Source: DASRDR01 sp963812945 [NCBI: uncultured Candidatus Rokubacteria bacterium] (lineage in GTDB: Bacteria > Methylomirabilota > Methylomirabilia > Rokubacteriales). From it: a stretch of 64,000 nucleotides of DNA. Location: assembly GCA_963812945.1 (NCBI GenBank), contig CAWEXD010000008.1, positions 124,001 to 188,000 on the forward strand, given 5' to 3'. The first letter of the stretch is position 1, and each line of letters starts with the position of its first letter. Under the pieces are notes generated by a model. The model saw nothing but the letters and a program-made list of their open reading frames with translations. It was not told the origin of the DNA and ran no database searches. Of the stretch, positions 25,141 to 32,920 are shown in pieces. The position numbers and the translations under genes are program-made.

Positions 25141-25911
25141 TCAGAACGTGTGGGTCTGGTCCTGCTCGAGGATGTGAATCCGGTCGCCCAGCCGCTCCAG
25201 CTCCTCGGCCGTCTCCTCGAAGTGCGCCGGCTTGATGTGGTAGACCCACAGCGGCGCATCGGGCATCTTGTCCATCTCGCGCTGGAGCAGGGCGGGCGTG
25301 AAGTGGCCCGACTTGGTCGCCAGGTCCTCCAGGCGGTTCGGGAAGGCCGTCTCCACGATGATCGCGTGGATGCCCTTGAACTCGCGGGCGACCTTCCAGA
25401 TCTCGTCGGTCGGGCCGGTGTCGCCCGAGAACACAAACCCCGAGCTGCCGTCGTGGACGATGAAACCGGCGGCCGGGACGGCGTGGTGAACGGGCACCGG
25501 GATGACCGTCAGGGTGCCGAACTCGACGGCCTCGCGCTCGCGCAGCGTCTGGAGCCGGAGCGCCGGTTCCTCCGGCGTCGGCAGCTTCGTGAAGTCCGGC
25601 CAGAGCCGGTTGTTGAAGCAGTGGGTGCGGAGATCGTCGATCACGGTGCCGATGGACGCCGCGGTCACGGCCGCGGTCCGACCGGTGGCCGTCTGGGCGG
25701 ACTGGATGTTATCGACCAGGAACGCCAGCCCCACGGTGTGGTCGAGATGGGCGTGGGTGACGATGACGTGCTCGATGCTGGCCTGCGCGCCCAGCGGCAA
25801 CGCCGACGTCACCGATCCGGCCTCGAGGAGGACGTGACCGTTGATCAGGAAGCTGGGCAGGCGCCGCTTCGGCACGCTGCCGCCGTGACAACCGAGGATC
25901 TCGAGGAGCAT
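25141..25911 (-). CDS. MBL-fold hydrolase, class II cyclic-nucleotide phosphodiesterase-like
   Basis: 256 residues from ATG 25911. The metallo-beta-lactamase motif is THAHLDH (His53, His55, Asp57, His58), followed by the downstream GDTGPTD and a late YHIKPAHFEE, all metal-ligand regions. The opening MLLEILGCHGGSVPKRRLPSFLI resembles class II 3',5'-cyclic AMP phosphodiesterases. If so, it would hydrolyse cAMP or cGMP and may balance the two CHASE2 cyclases encoded in this window, but this link is inference. An upstream in-frame extension is open but lacks family similarity. Confidence 0.82.
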   Translation of the reverse strand: MLLEILGCHGGSVPKRRLPSFLINGHVLLEAGSVTSALPLGAQASIEHVIVTHAHLDHTVGLAFLVDNIQSAQTATGRTAAVTAASIGTVIDDLRTHCFNNRLWPDFTKLPTPEEPALRLQTLREREAVEFGTLTVIPVPVHHAVPAAGFIVHDGSSGFVFSGDTGPTDEIWKVAREFKGIHAIIVETAFPNRLEDLATKSGHFTPALLQREMDKMPDAPLWVYHIKPAHFEETAEELERLGDRIHILEQDQTHTF

Positions 25912-25921
25912 GCGGGGGCGG

Positions 25922-25951
25922 TTGTCAGGCCCGCGTGCGCTGCCGTATAGT
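25922..25951 (+). promoter_or_regulatory. sigma70-like promoter of the aldolase-CMD genes
   Basis: -35 TTGTCA (25922-25927), 18-bp spacer, -10 TATAGT (25946-25951), followed by a leader of about 140 nt before GTG 26098. It lies in the divergent region between the MBL gene (-) and the HpcH aldolase (+). Confidence 0.6.
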
Positions 25952-26097
25952 GGGCGGTGCCGTGGTCGCCTCCCCGTGAGAGGCTCGCTGTCACGCGAGC
26001 CTAGCAATCCCGCACGTGTCGGGGATATATCCCACAGCGTACCGCGGAAAGTCAAGTTCGGTCGAGCGACTCGACGACGCTCGCCATGGAGGGTCGA

Positions 26098-26880
26098 GTG
26101 AGCTGGGTGAAGACGAATCACGTCAAGCGTGCGCTGCGCGAGGGCCGTCCGACCGCCGGTGCCTGGCTCTCGATGTGCAGCGGGATCAGCGCCGAGATCA
26201 TGAGCCGGGCCGGCTTCGACTGGCTCCTCGTCGACATGGAGCACGGGCACGGCGACCTCCAGACGTTGCTGAGCCAGCTGCAGGCGATCGAGGGCAGCGA
26301 GACGATCCCGGTGGTCCGAGTGCAGTGGAACGACCCCGCGGTCATCAAGCGGGTGCTCGATCTGGGCGCGTACGGCGTCATGGTGCCCTGGATCGGCGGC
26401 CGGGCCGACGCCGAGGCGGCCGTCCGAGCGACCAAGTATCCGCCGGAGGGCATCCGGGGAATCGCCGGCAGTCACCGCGCCGCCGGCTATGGGCGGCACG
26501 CGGCGGAGTACTGGAAGCGGGCGAACGAGGAGATCCTGGTTGTCCTCCAGGTCGAGACGCGGACGGCCGTCGCGGAGATCGACCAGATCGTGAAGGTTCC
26601 GGGCGTGGACGTGATCTTCATCGGGCCGGGCGACCTGTCGACCGCCTTCGGGCACATGGGGAATCCCGGTCATCCGGACGTGCAGGCGGCGTTCGCCCGG
26701 GTGGAGGCGGCCACCCGGGGGGCCGGGCTCGCCCTCGGCAACATCACGCGAGGGTGGGATCAGGCGCGCGAGCTCTACGGAAAGGGCTATCAGTTCCTCA
26801 CGCTCGGCGCGGACACGGCCTTGGTGGCGCAGGGGAGTCACGATCTCGTCGCGCGATTCCGGCAGGACGTTCGGCCGTGA
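26098..26880 (+). CDS. HpcH/HpaI-family aldolase
   Basis: 260 residues from GTG 26098; ggaggg at 26088-26093 lies just upstream, while ATG 26086 has no SD. It is a TIM-barrel class II aldolase of the 4-hydroxy-2-oxoheptanedioate family: VDMEHGHGD, VLQVETRTAVAEID (metal Glu) and FIGPGDLSTAFG (metal Asp). Such enzymes cleave 2-oxo-4-hydroxy acids to pyruvate or related products in aromatic or sugar-acid breakdown. The next gene starts inside its stop codon (GTGA overlap), so the two proteins are coupled. Confidence 0.87.
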   Translation: MSWVKTNHVKRALREGRPTAGAWLSMCSGISAEIMSRAGFDWLLVDMEHGHGDLQTLLSQLQAIEGSETIPVVRVQWNDPAVIKRVLDLGAYGVMVPWIGGRADAEAAVRATKYPPEGIRGIAGSHRAAGYGRHAAEYWKRANEEILVVLQVETRTAVAEIDQIVKVPGVDVIFIGPGDLSTAFGHMGNPGHPDVQAAFARVEAATRGAGLALGNITRGWDQARELYGKGYQFLTLGADTALVAQGSHDLVARFRQDVRP

Positions 26881-27488
26881 GCCCCGACCGAGCCGCCGGC
26901 GAGCCGGTCGATCCACGCCGTCCGATCGGCCTCGCGCGCGCCCAGCGAGTCGCGCCGATCGACCCGGCGGAGGCGCCCGCGGAGGTGCGCGAGATCCTTG
27001 CCCGCCAGACGGAGCAGTGGGGCGGGCCTCTCGCCCCCACGCTGGTGATGGCGCACTGTCCCCCGCTGGTGAGGGCGTCCGCGGGCCTGTCGGTGGCCCT
27101 CGAGAAATCGGGCCAGCTTCCCCCGGAGCTCCGGGACCTCGTGTGCCTGCGGGTCGCCCAGATCGTCGGATGCCCCTTCTGAATGGACATCAACTCATCC
27201 CGGGGGATGAGCCACGGGGCCACGTTCGAGAAGCTCGCCGCCGTGGAGCGGTTCCGGACGAGCCCCCTCTTCGGGGAAGCCGAGCAGGCGGCCCTGGCCT
27301 TCGCCGAGGCGGTCGCCCAGACGCCGACGGCCGTGACCGATGCCGAGTTCGAGCCGCTGCGGCGGCACTTCACGGTCCCGCAGATCGTCGAGCTCGCCGC
27401 CACGATCGCCGTCGAGCATTTCCGCGCGAAGTTCAACACGGCGCTCGGCGTCCAGAGCCAGGGGCTCTGCTTCCTCCCCCCGCGCTGA
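26877..27488 (+). CDS. CMD/AhpD-family protein, putative selenoprotein (in-frame TGA)
   Basis: GTG 26877 overlaps the aldolase stop. The frame reads 101 codons to VAQIVGCPF, then TGA at 27180-27182, then continues in the same frame for 101 codons (MDINSSRGMSHGATF...) to a TGA at 27486-27488. The family active site is CxxC; here the second Cys is the TGA codon (residue 102), giving a CPF-Sec motif. A perfect 7-bp hairpin with a CGGG loop begins 11 nt after the TGA. Carboxymuconolactone-decarboxylase/AhpD-fold proteins use this site for peroxide or disulfide chemistry. A disabling nonsense mutation is less likely because the C-terminal half is intact and a second gene shows the same arrangement. 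Confidence 0.7.
27194..27211 (+). promoter_or_regulatory. putative bacterial SECIS hairpin
   Basis: ctcatcc (27194-27200), loop cggg, ggatgag (27205-27211): a perfect 7-bp stem starting 11 nt after the TGA. The E. coli minimal SECIS is an upper stem-loop of about 17 nt located 11 nt after the UGA, so size and spacing agree. The loop lacks the exact GGUCU of E. coli. Confidence 0.55.
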
Positions 27489-27489
27489 G

Positions 27490-27504
27490 AGAGGCCTGAC
27501 CCCG
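27490..27504 (+). repeat. solo arm of the GGGGTCAG/CTGACCCC repeat family
   Basis: agaggcctgaccccg is identical to the right arm of the element at 54519-54606. No matching left arm is seen upstream. It sits directly before ATG 27505 and may supply its upstream context. Confidence 0.55.
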
Positions 27505-28293
27505 ATGCTGGCCGCGCTTCGCGGCTTCGCGTTCGACCTCGACGGGTGCATCTGGGCCGGGCCGGCCCTCCTGCCGGGCGCCCGGGAGCTCGTCGAGGCC
27601 CTCCGTGCCGCGGGGCGGGGGGTGGTCTTCGTGACCAACAGCTCGCGCGAGCGCTCGGCCCAGATCGCGCAGCGCCTCGCCCGCCTCGGGATCCCGGCCG
27701 AAGCGCCGGACGTGCTGGCCGCCCTCGACCTCCTGGGGGAGGCGATCCGCCGCCGCGTCGGCCCCGTGACCGTCCTGCCGCTCGGCACCCGAGAGATGTG
27801 CGACGTCCTCGAGGACGCGGGTCACCGTGTGGTCGGCGCGGATGACTGGCGGCGAGCGCAGGTCGTGGCCGTCGGCAACGACCCGGCGTTCGACTTCGCG
27901 CGGCTGCGCGCGGCGTCCCGCGCGGTGGCCGCGGGCGCGGGCTTCTTCACGGTCAACCTCGACGCACGGCTCCCGGTGGGGCCGGACGAGTTCGACCCCG
28001 GGTGCGGGGCGCTGGCGGAGGCGGTGGCGGTCGCCGGAGGGGCCCGTCCCGTCGTGGTGGGGAAGCCTCATCGTCCGATCTTCGAGATGGCCCTCGAGCG
28101 CCTCGGATGCCGGCCACCCGAGGCCGCCATGGTGGGCGACAGCCTGGCCACCGACATCGCCGGCGGGCGCGCGGCGGGGATGTTCACCGTGTGGCTCGAT
28201 GCCGCGGGCGAGGGCGCGGAGCCCGGGCAGGCGGACCTCACCGTCCGGAGCCTCGTCGAGCTGCGGGAAGCCTGGCGGAGCCCGCGTCTCTGA
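27505..28293 (+). CDS. HAD-IIA family phosphatase (NagD-like)
   Basis: 262 residues from ATG 27505. Haloacid dehalogenase motifs: motif I FDLDGC (Cys replaces the usual Thr after DGx; the nucleophile Asp is kept), motif II VTNSS, KPHRPIFEMAL with the motif III Lys, and motif IV GDSLATDIAGG. The capped C2 type resembles NagD and p-nitrophenylphosphatases, which hydrolyse sugar phosphates, nucleotides or phosphoglycolate. The substrate is unknown. It lies 16 bp after the putative selenoprotein gene and may be in the same operon. Confidence 0.88.
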   Translation: MLAALRGFAFDLDGCIWAGPALLPGARELVEALRAAGRGVVFVTNSSRERSAQIAQRLARLGIPAEAPDVLAALDLLGEAIRRRVGPVTVLPLGTREMCDVLEDAGHRVVGADDWRRAQVVAVGNDPAFDFARLRAASRAVAAGAGFFTVNLDARLPVGPDEFDPGCGALAEAVAVAGGARPVVVGKPHRPIFEMALERLGCRPPEAAMVGDSLATDIAGGRAAGMFTVWLDAAGEGAEPGQADLTVRSLVELREAWRSPRL

Positions 28294-28337
28294 GAGCCGC
28301 CGGCGCGCGCTGGCCGCGCGCCCGCCGGGCGGCCTGC

Positions 28338-28343
28338 TAAGAT
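28338..28343 (+). promoter_or_regulatory. -10 element of the CDF exporter gene, leaderless type
   Basis: TAAGAT at 28338-28343 lies 7 nt before ATG 28351. No SD is present in the 7 nt. The transcript would begin at about the start codon. Confidence 0.45.
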
Positions 28344-28350
28344 CGACGCT

Positions 28351-29304
28351 ATGGCCGACGCGGCAGCCTCTCCGCCAGCGTCCCCGAAGGTCCGCGCGGA
28401 GCGGGTGGCCATCGGAGCAGCGGCCGCCCTGGCCGTGGGGAAGCTCCTCACCGGGCTCGCGACCAACTCGATCGGCCTCCTCTCCAGCGCTGCCGACTCG
28501 CTGTTCGACGTCGCCATCTCGACGTTCAACCTCGTCTCGATCCGGATCGCCGACTCGCCCGCCGACGTGGGGCATCCCTTCGGCCACGGCAAGGCCGAGA
28601 ACCTGGCGGGGCTCCTCCAGACGGCGGTCATCGCCCTGGTCGGCGGCTGGCTCCTGGTGGAGGCGGTGCAGCGGCTCCTCCGGGGCATCCAGCCCGAGCA
28701 TGCCGAGTGGGGAATCGCCGTCATGCTGGTCGCGACCGTGGTCAGCTGGCTGGTCACCCGGCATCTCCGGCGGGTGGGCCGGGAGACCGACTCGGTCGTG
28801 CTGCTGGCCGACGCGCTCCACTACCAGACCGACGTCTGGACCAACGCCGGCGTGCTGGCGGGGCTCGCGCTCCTCTGGGTGACCGGGTCCGGCGTCTTCG
28901 ACGCGCTCATCGGGATCGGGGTGGCCTGCGTCATCCTCGGCTCGGCGTATCGGCTCCTCGTGCGATCGATCAACGACCTTATGGACGCGGCCCTGCCGGA
29001 GGCCGAGCAACGGGCGATCGAAGAAGTGATCCACCGTCACCGGTTCGTCGTCGGCCACAAGAGCCTCCGGACGCGGCGCTCCGGCTCCCAGCGCCACATC
29101 GACTTCACGATCCTGGCGTGCCGTCACCTGCCGCTCGGCGAGGCCCACGACCTCGTGGACCACGTCGAGAAGGAGATCGAGACGACGATTCCCGGGGCCC
29201 ACGTCGTCGTGCACGCCGAGCCGGTGACCCCGGACTGCCGCGAAGGTGAGCGCTGTGTCCTGTCGTCGCGCCGGGCGGATCTGCTCGCCCACGAGCCGCC
29301 GTGA
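28351..29304 (+). CDS. cation diffusion facilitator (CDF) family transporter
   Basis: A 317-residue inner-membrane transporter with six helices. Metal-site signatures of the CDF family: SSAADSLFD (DxxxD in helix 2) and ALHYQTDVWTN (HxxxD in helix 5), with GHPFGHGKAENLA between helices 2 and 3. The C-terminal cytoplasmic domain has the ferredoxin-like fold (RHIDFTILACRHLPLGEAHD). It probably exports Zn, Fe or a similar divalent ion in exchange for protons; the ion cannot be decided from the motifs. Confidence 0.9.
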   Translation: MADAAASPPASPKVRAERVAIGAAAALAVGKLLTGLATNSIGLLSSAADSLFDVAISTFNLVSIRIADSPADVGHPFGHGKAENLAGLLQTAVIALVGGWLLVEAVQRLLRGIQPEHAEWGIAVMLVATVVSWLVTRHLRRVGRETDSVVLLADALHYQTDVWTNAGVLAGLALLWVTGSGVFDALIGIGVACVILGSAYRLLVRSINDLMDAALPEAEQRAIEEVIHRHRFVVGHKSLRTRRSGSQRHIDFTILACRHLPLGEAHDLVDHVEKEIETTIPGAHVVVHAEPVTPDCREGERCVLSSRRADLLAHEPP

Positions 29305-29352
29305 CCCCCCGAAGCTTGTGTCGATCCATGCCCCGTGGTACAACCCGGAACG

Positions 29353-30030
29353 ATGACGCAGCCCAGCGACGACGGGTACGATTACCCGAAAGTCGCGCGC
29401 GCCCTCATCCTGGGCGATCGCGACACGGTCGGTCAGATGACGCGGTCCGGGCTCGACCGGGGGCTCGATCCCAAGCAGATCATCTTCAAGGGCCTGATCC
29501 CGGGGATGGACGTCGTCGGCGAGAAGTTCCGGCGAAACGAGTACTACGTGCCGCAGGTGCTGCTCTCGGCCCGGGCGATGTACGCGGGCCTCGACCTCCT
29601 GAAGCCGCTCCTCACCGCGAGCGCGACGAACCAGTACCTCGGCACGGTGGTGATCGGCACCGCCCAGGGCGATCTCCATGACATCGGCAAGAACCTGGTC
29701 GCCATGATGCTGGAGGGCGCGGGCTTCAAGGTGGTGAACCTCGGCCGCGACGTCTCTCCGGAGAAGTTCTGCGCGGCGGTGGAGGAGCACGGCGCCACCA
29801 TCGTGGGCATCTCGGCCCTCATGACGACGACCATGCCGGCGATGAAGCGCACGATCGACGCGCTCACGCGCGCGGGGCTCAGGGACCGGGTGAAGGTGAT
29901 GGTCGGCGGGGCGCCGGTCAGCCCGGCCTTCGCCGAGGAGATCGGCGCGGACGGGCACGCCAGGGACGCGACGCTCGCGGTGGTGCGGGCCAAGGAGCTG
30001 TCGAGCGCCCCGGTGGCGGCGTCCGGCTAG
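29353..30030 (+). CDS. corrinoid (B12-binding) methyltransferase subunit
   Basis: 225 residues from ATG 29353. A helical cap domain (about 1-95) is followed by a cobalamin-binding Rossmann domain with the DLHDIGKNLV motif (DxHxxG, His coordinating cobalt), VGISALMTTTMPAMK and MVGGAPV. It resembles MtbC/MttC and the B12 module of MetH. It would carry a methyl group between a donor and an acceptor methyltransferase. The next gene, 66 bp away, is a homocysteine methyltransferase, so both may form a split methionine synthase-like pair; the methyl donor protein is not in the window. Confidence 0.88.
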   Translation: MTQPSDDGYDYPKVARALILGDRDTVGQMTRSGLDRGLDPKQIIFKGLIPGMDVVGEKFRRNEYYVPQVLLSARAMYAGLDLLKPLLTASATNQYLGTVVIGTAQGDLHDIGKNLVAMMLEGAGFKVVNLGRDVSPEKFCAAVEEHGATIVGISALMTTTMPAMKRTIDALTRAGLRDRVKVMVGGAPVSPAFAEEIGADGHARDATLAVVRAKELSSAPVAASG

Positions 30031-30096
30031 GAACACGCGGATGGGCCGACCGGCCAGGCCGTCCGATCAGTCTCCGGGGGAGGCCAGGCTAGCCCC

Positions 30097-31011
30097 GTGA
30101 GCGCGGCCAGAGGCCGGGAATGGCTGGCGCGCGCCCGGGCGGGCGAGCTGCTCGTCTTCGACGGCGGCTACGGGACGATGCTCTTCGCCGCGGGTCTCGC
30201 GAACGGCGCCTGTCCCGAGCTCTGGAACGACACGCACGCCGACGTCGTCCAGGGCATTCACCGCGCCTACTTCGACGCAGGCTCGGATCTCGTCGAGACC
30301 AACACGTTCGGCGGGTCGCGACTGAAGCTGAACGAGTACGGGATCGGCGATCGGACGCGCGAGCTCAACGAGCGGGGAGCGCGGCTGGTCCGGGCCGCCG
30401 CCCCGGCCCGGGGCTACGTCGCCGGCTCGGTCGGGCCGACCAGCCGTCTGCCGGCCGAGTACGAGCCCCTGGGCGACACGACGGACGAGGAGTACTTCGA
30501 GACGTTTCGCGAGCAGGCCGAGGCGCTGGCGGAGGGCGGTGTCGACCTCTTCGCGGTCGAGACGATGATGTTTCCGCAGGAGGCGGTCGCGGCCGTGCGC
30601 GCCTGCCGGACGACCGGACTTCCCGTCATGGCCACCATGTTCTTCCAGTACGAGGAGCTCCACGACCGCGACCGGACCATGTGGGGGGAAAGCCCCGCCG
30701 AGGTCGCCAAGAACCTCCTCGCCGCCGGGGCGGACGTCGTCGGGATGAACTGCGGGCGCGGGCCGGACCGCGCCATTGCCATCGTGCGCGAGATGCGGGT
30801 GGTGACAGACGTGCCGCTGGTCGCTTATCCGAACGCGGGGCTTCCCGTGACGACCGGCGACCAGGTCACCTACGAGCTCGACCCCCCGGCCATGGCGCGC
30901 GAGTATCCGGCGCTCCTCGACGCGGGCGCCACGATCGTCGGCGCCTGCTGCGGCTCGACGCCCGAGCACATCCGCCAGATCGCCCAGGTCGTGCGCGCCC
31001 GCCGCGGGTAG
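30097..31011 (+). CDS. homocysteine S-methyltransferase family protein
   Basis: 304 residues from GTG 30097. A TIM-barrel Hcy-binding domain: LVFDGGYGTMLF near the start, ETNTFGGSRLKLNEYGI, and the zinc ligands MNCG (one Cys) and GACCGSTPEHI (two Cys). It corresponds to the first domain of MetH or to BHMT. With the corrinoid protein encoded upstream it probably moves a methyl group from cobalamin to homocysteine, giving methionine. It shares only the family with the larger fusion protein encoded at 55193-57067. Confidence 0.9.
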   Translation: MSAARGREWLARARAGELLVFDGGYGTMLFAAGLANGACPELWNDTHADVVQGIHRAYFDAGSDLVETNTFGGSRLKLNEYGIGDRTRELNERGARLVRAAAPARGYVAGSVGPTSRLPAEYEPLGDTTDEEYFETFREQAEALAEGGVDLFAVETMMFPQEAVAAVRACRTTGLPVMATMFFQYEELHDRDRTMWGESPAEVAKNLLAAGADVVGMNCGRGPDRAIAIVREMRVVTDVPLVAYPNAGLPVTTGDQVTYELDPPAMAREYPALLDAGATIVGACCGSTPEHIRQIAQVVRARRG

Positions 31012-31026
31012 CCGCGGCGGACGACC

Positions 31027-32487
31027 GTGACCACCACCCCGGACTGGGCGGCGTTCGACCAGGCGCTCCGAGCCCGTCGCCGGGCTATCCTCGAGCGCTT
31101 CGTCGAGTGCCTCCGGGTCGACACGGTGAGCCAGCAGCCGGCGCGGGTCCGGGCCGGCGCGAGGTGGCTGGCGGACGCCATGGAGCGCCGGGGGTTCGCG
31201 GCGCGCGTACTCGAGACGACCGGCAATCCGGTCGTCTTCGGCGAGCGGCGTGTGCGCGGAGCGGCGCGGACGCTCTTGATCTACTGTCACTTCGACACGA
31301 AGCCGGCGCCCCCGGCGGGGTGGCTCCAGCCCTCGCCGTTCGAGCCGGCGCTCCGCGCCGGCCTGGCCGAGGACGGCGCGCCGATCGTGACGGCCGCCGA
31401 GGTTCCGGACGACGCGCTGCCCGCGCACCGGCTCTACGCGCGAGGCGCATCCGACGACAAGGGCCCGATCTGGGCCCACCTCGAGGCCCTGGCCCTGATG
31501 GACGCCCTCGGCCTCACGCCGCGCGTCAACCTGAAGCTCATCCTCGAAGGCGAGGAGGAGATCGGGAGCCCGGGCTTCGGCGCCCTGGTCGCGGCCCAGA
31601 GAGACCTCCTGGCGGCGGACCTCGTCCTGGTGACGGATGGTCCCAAGGACGCGAGCGAGCGCCCGACCGTCGTCTTCGGCGCCCGCGGGATCCTCGCCCT
31701 CACCCTCGAGCTCGAGGCCGCCCGGCGCGACGTCCACTCGGGGAACTTCAGCGTGCCGAACCCGGCCTGGATCCTGACGGGACTGCTCGGGTCGATGGCG
31801 GCGCCGGACGGGGCGCCCCTCATCGAGGGTCTGGGCGCCGACGCGACGCCCCCGACCGCCGCCGAGCGGGAGCTCCTCGGACGGATCCCGCTGGACCGGC
31901 CGGCTCTGGAGCGGGAGCTCGGCGTCCGCCTGCCCGCGGACTACCTGGAGCGCCTCATGTTCCGCCCGACGCTGACGATCCGGGGCCTCCAGGCCGGGTT
32001 CGTGGGCGACGAGGCCAACACGATCATCCCGCACCGGGCGACGGTGGCCCTCGACCTCCGCCTCGTGAAGAACCAGCGCGTCGACGCCGTGTACCGCCGG
32101 GTCGTCGAGCACATCCGCGCCCAGGGCTTCACGGTCATCGAGTCACCGGACGCGCCGCTGCCGGACGAGCTCAGAGGCCGGGCGATCCGCGTCGTCGAAC
32201 GGCACGGCTACGACCCCGCGAAGACGCCGGCAGACCTGCCGATCTCGCGGCGCGTCGTCGAGATCGTCGAGCGGGCCCACGAGGGCCAGGCGGCGGTCGT
32301 GGTGCCGACGGCGGGGGGCAGCGTGCCCCTCTGGGCGTTCACGGAGCTCCTCGGCCTCCCCACGATCGTCGTGCCCTACGCGAACGCCAACAACCGGCAG
32401 CACAGCCCCAACGAGCACATCCGGCTGGACCACCTCTACCAGGGCATCCGGACCACCGCCCGGCTCCTCGTGGAGCTCGGGGAGTAG
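31027..32487 (+). CDS. M20-family metallopeptidase
   Basis: 486 residues from GTG 31027. Zinc peptidase M20 motifs: LIYCHFDTKPA (His and Asp), ARGASDDKGPIWAHL (bridging Asp), EGEEEIGSPG (catalytic Glu pair) and the late PTAGGSVPLW with NEHIRLD. The size and the bipartite dimerisation insert fit dipeptidase or carboxypeptidase-like M20 enzymes. It is cytoplasmic. Its role with the methyltransferase genes upstream is not obvious. A perfect hairpin follows its stop. Confidence 0.9.
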   Translation: MTTTPDWAAFDQALRARRRAILERFVECLRVDTVSQQPARVRAGARWLADAMERRGFAARVLETTGNPVVFGERRVRGAARTLLIYCHFDTKPAPPAGWLQPSPFEPALRAGLAEDGAPIVTAAEVPDDALPAHRLYARGASDDKGPIWAHLEALALMDALGLTPRVNLKLILEGEEEIGSPGFGALVAAQRDLLAADLVLVTDGPKDASERPTVVFGARGILALTLELEAARRDVHSGNFSVPNPAWILTGLLGSMAAPDGAPLIEGLGADATPPTAAERELLGRIPLDRPALERELGVRLPADYLERLMFRPTLTIRGLQAGFVGDEANTIIPHRATVALDLRLVKNQRVDAVYRRVVEHIRAQGFTVIESPDAPLPDELRGRAIRVVERHGYDPAKTPADLPISRRVVEIVERAHEGQAAVVVPTAGGSVPLWAFTELLGLPTIVVPYANANNRQHSPNEHIRLDHLYQGIRTTARLLVELGE

Positions 32488-32523
32488 GCCGCCGCCGACC
32501 GGGGACGGGGTGGTCGCCGCGCT

Positions 32524-32549
32524 GGCTCGCCTCCATCAGGAGGCGAGCC
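32524..32549. terminator. bidirectional hairpin terminator
   Basis: ggctcgcctcc (32524-32534), loop atca, ggaggcgagcc (32539-32549): a perfect 11-bp stem in the gap between the M20 peptidase gene (+) and the convergent small gene (-). Confidence 0.65.
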
Positions 32550-32587
32550 CAACCTTGACGCGGCCGAGCCGCGAGCGCCGCGACCGG

Positions 32588-32800
32588 TCAGCAGACCCGG
32601 ATCCGACGACACCCGTGATGCACGTAGCAGCTCTTCGCCGTCAGTATCTCGACGATGGAAACGCCCGACAGGCCATCGATGGGAGTGGTGCGGAGCTCGT
32701 CCCACTGGGCCCACTCGATGACCTTCCCTCCGACGGTCACGCTCAAGCACGTGCCCTGGTGGTCGAAGTTGATGCTGAAGGCGATCGGTCCGTTGCTCAT
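32588..32800 (-). CDS. small protein with Cys/His-rich tail
   Basis: 70 residues from ATG 32800 with an SD-like gagggaga just upstream. Sequence features: a beta-rich middle (TCLSVTVGGKVIEWAQW) and a tail CYVHHGCRRIRVC with three Cys and two His. No signal peptide or transmembrane helix. No family is recognised; a metal-binding or redox role would be speculation. Confidence 0.6.
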   Translation of the reverse strand: MSNGPIAFSINFDHQGTCLSVTVGGKVIEWAQWDELRTTPIDGLSGVSIVEILTAKSCYVHHGCRRIRVC

Positions 32801-32920
32801 GACGGTCTCCCTCGGCCCCTCTCGGAGGCCCGGTGTGTGGGTGCATGCGACCGCTCTCGCCGGACGACAGTCAGTCTCCTTGTCCGACCGCGCGCGCCAA
32901 TGGTCGATTCGGCGGCGCCG

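Noticed and set aside
25912-26916. Long N-terminal extension of the MBL-fold gene.
   Set aside because: It runs antisense through the HpcH aldolase gene and lacks similarity; the fold starts at MLLEILG.
27180-27182. Reading the TGA as a stop and calling two short CMD genes or a pseudogene.
   Set aside because: Both halves fit one family protein in the same frame, and a second gene shows the same Cys-position TGA with a similarly placed hairpin.
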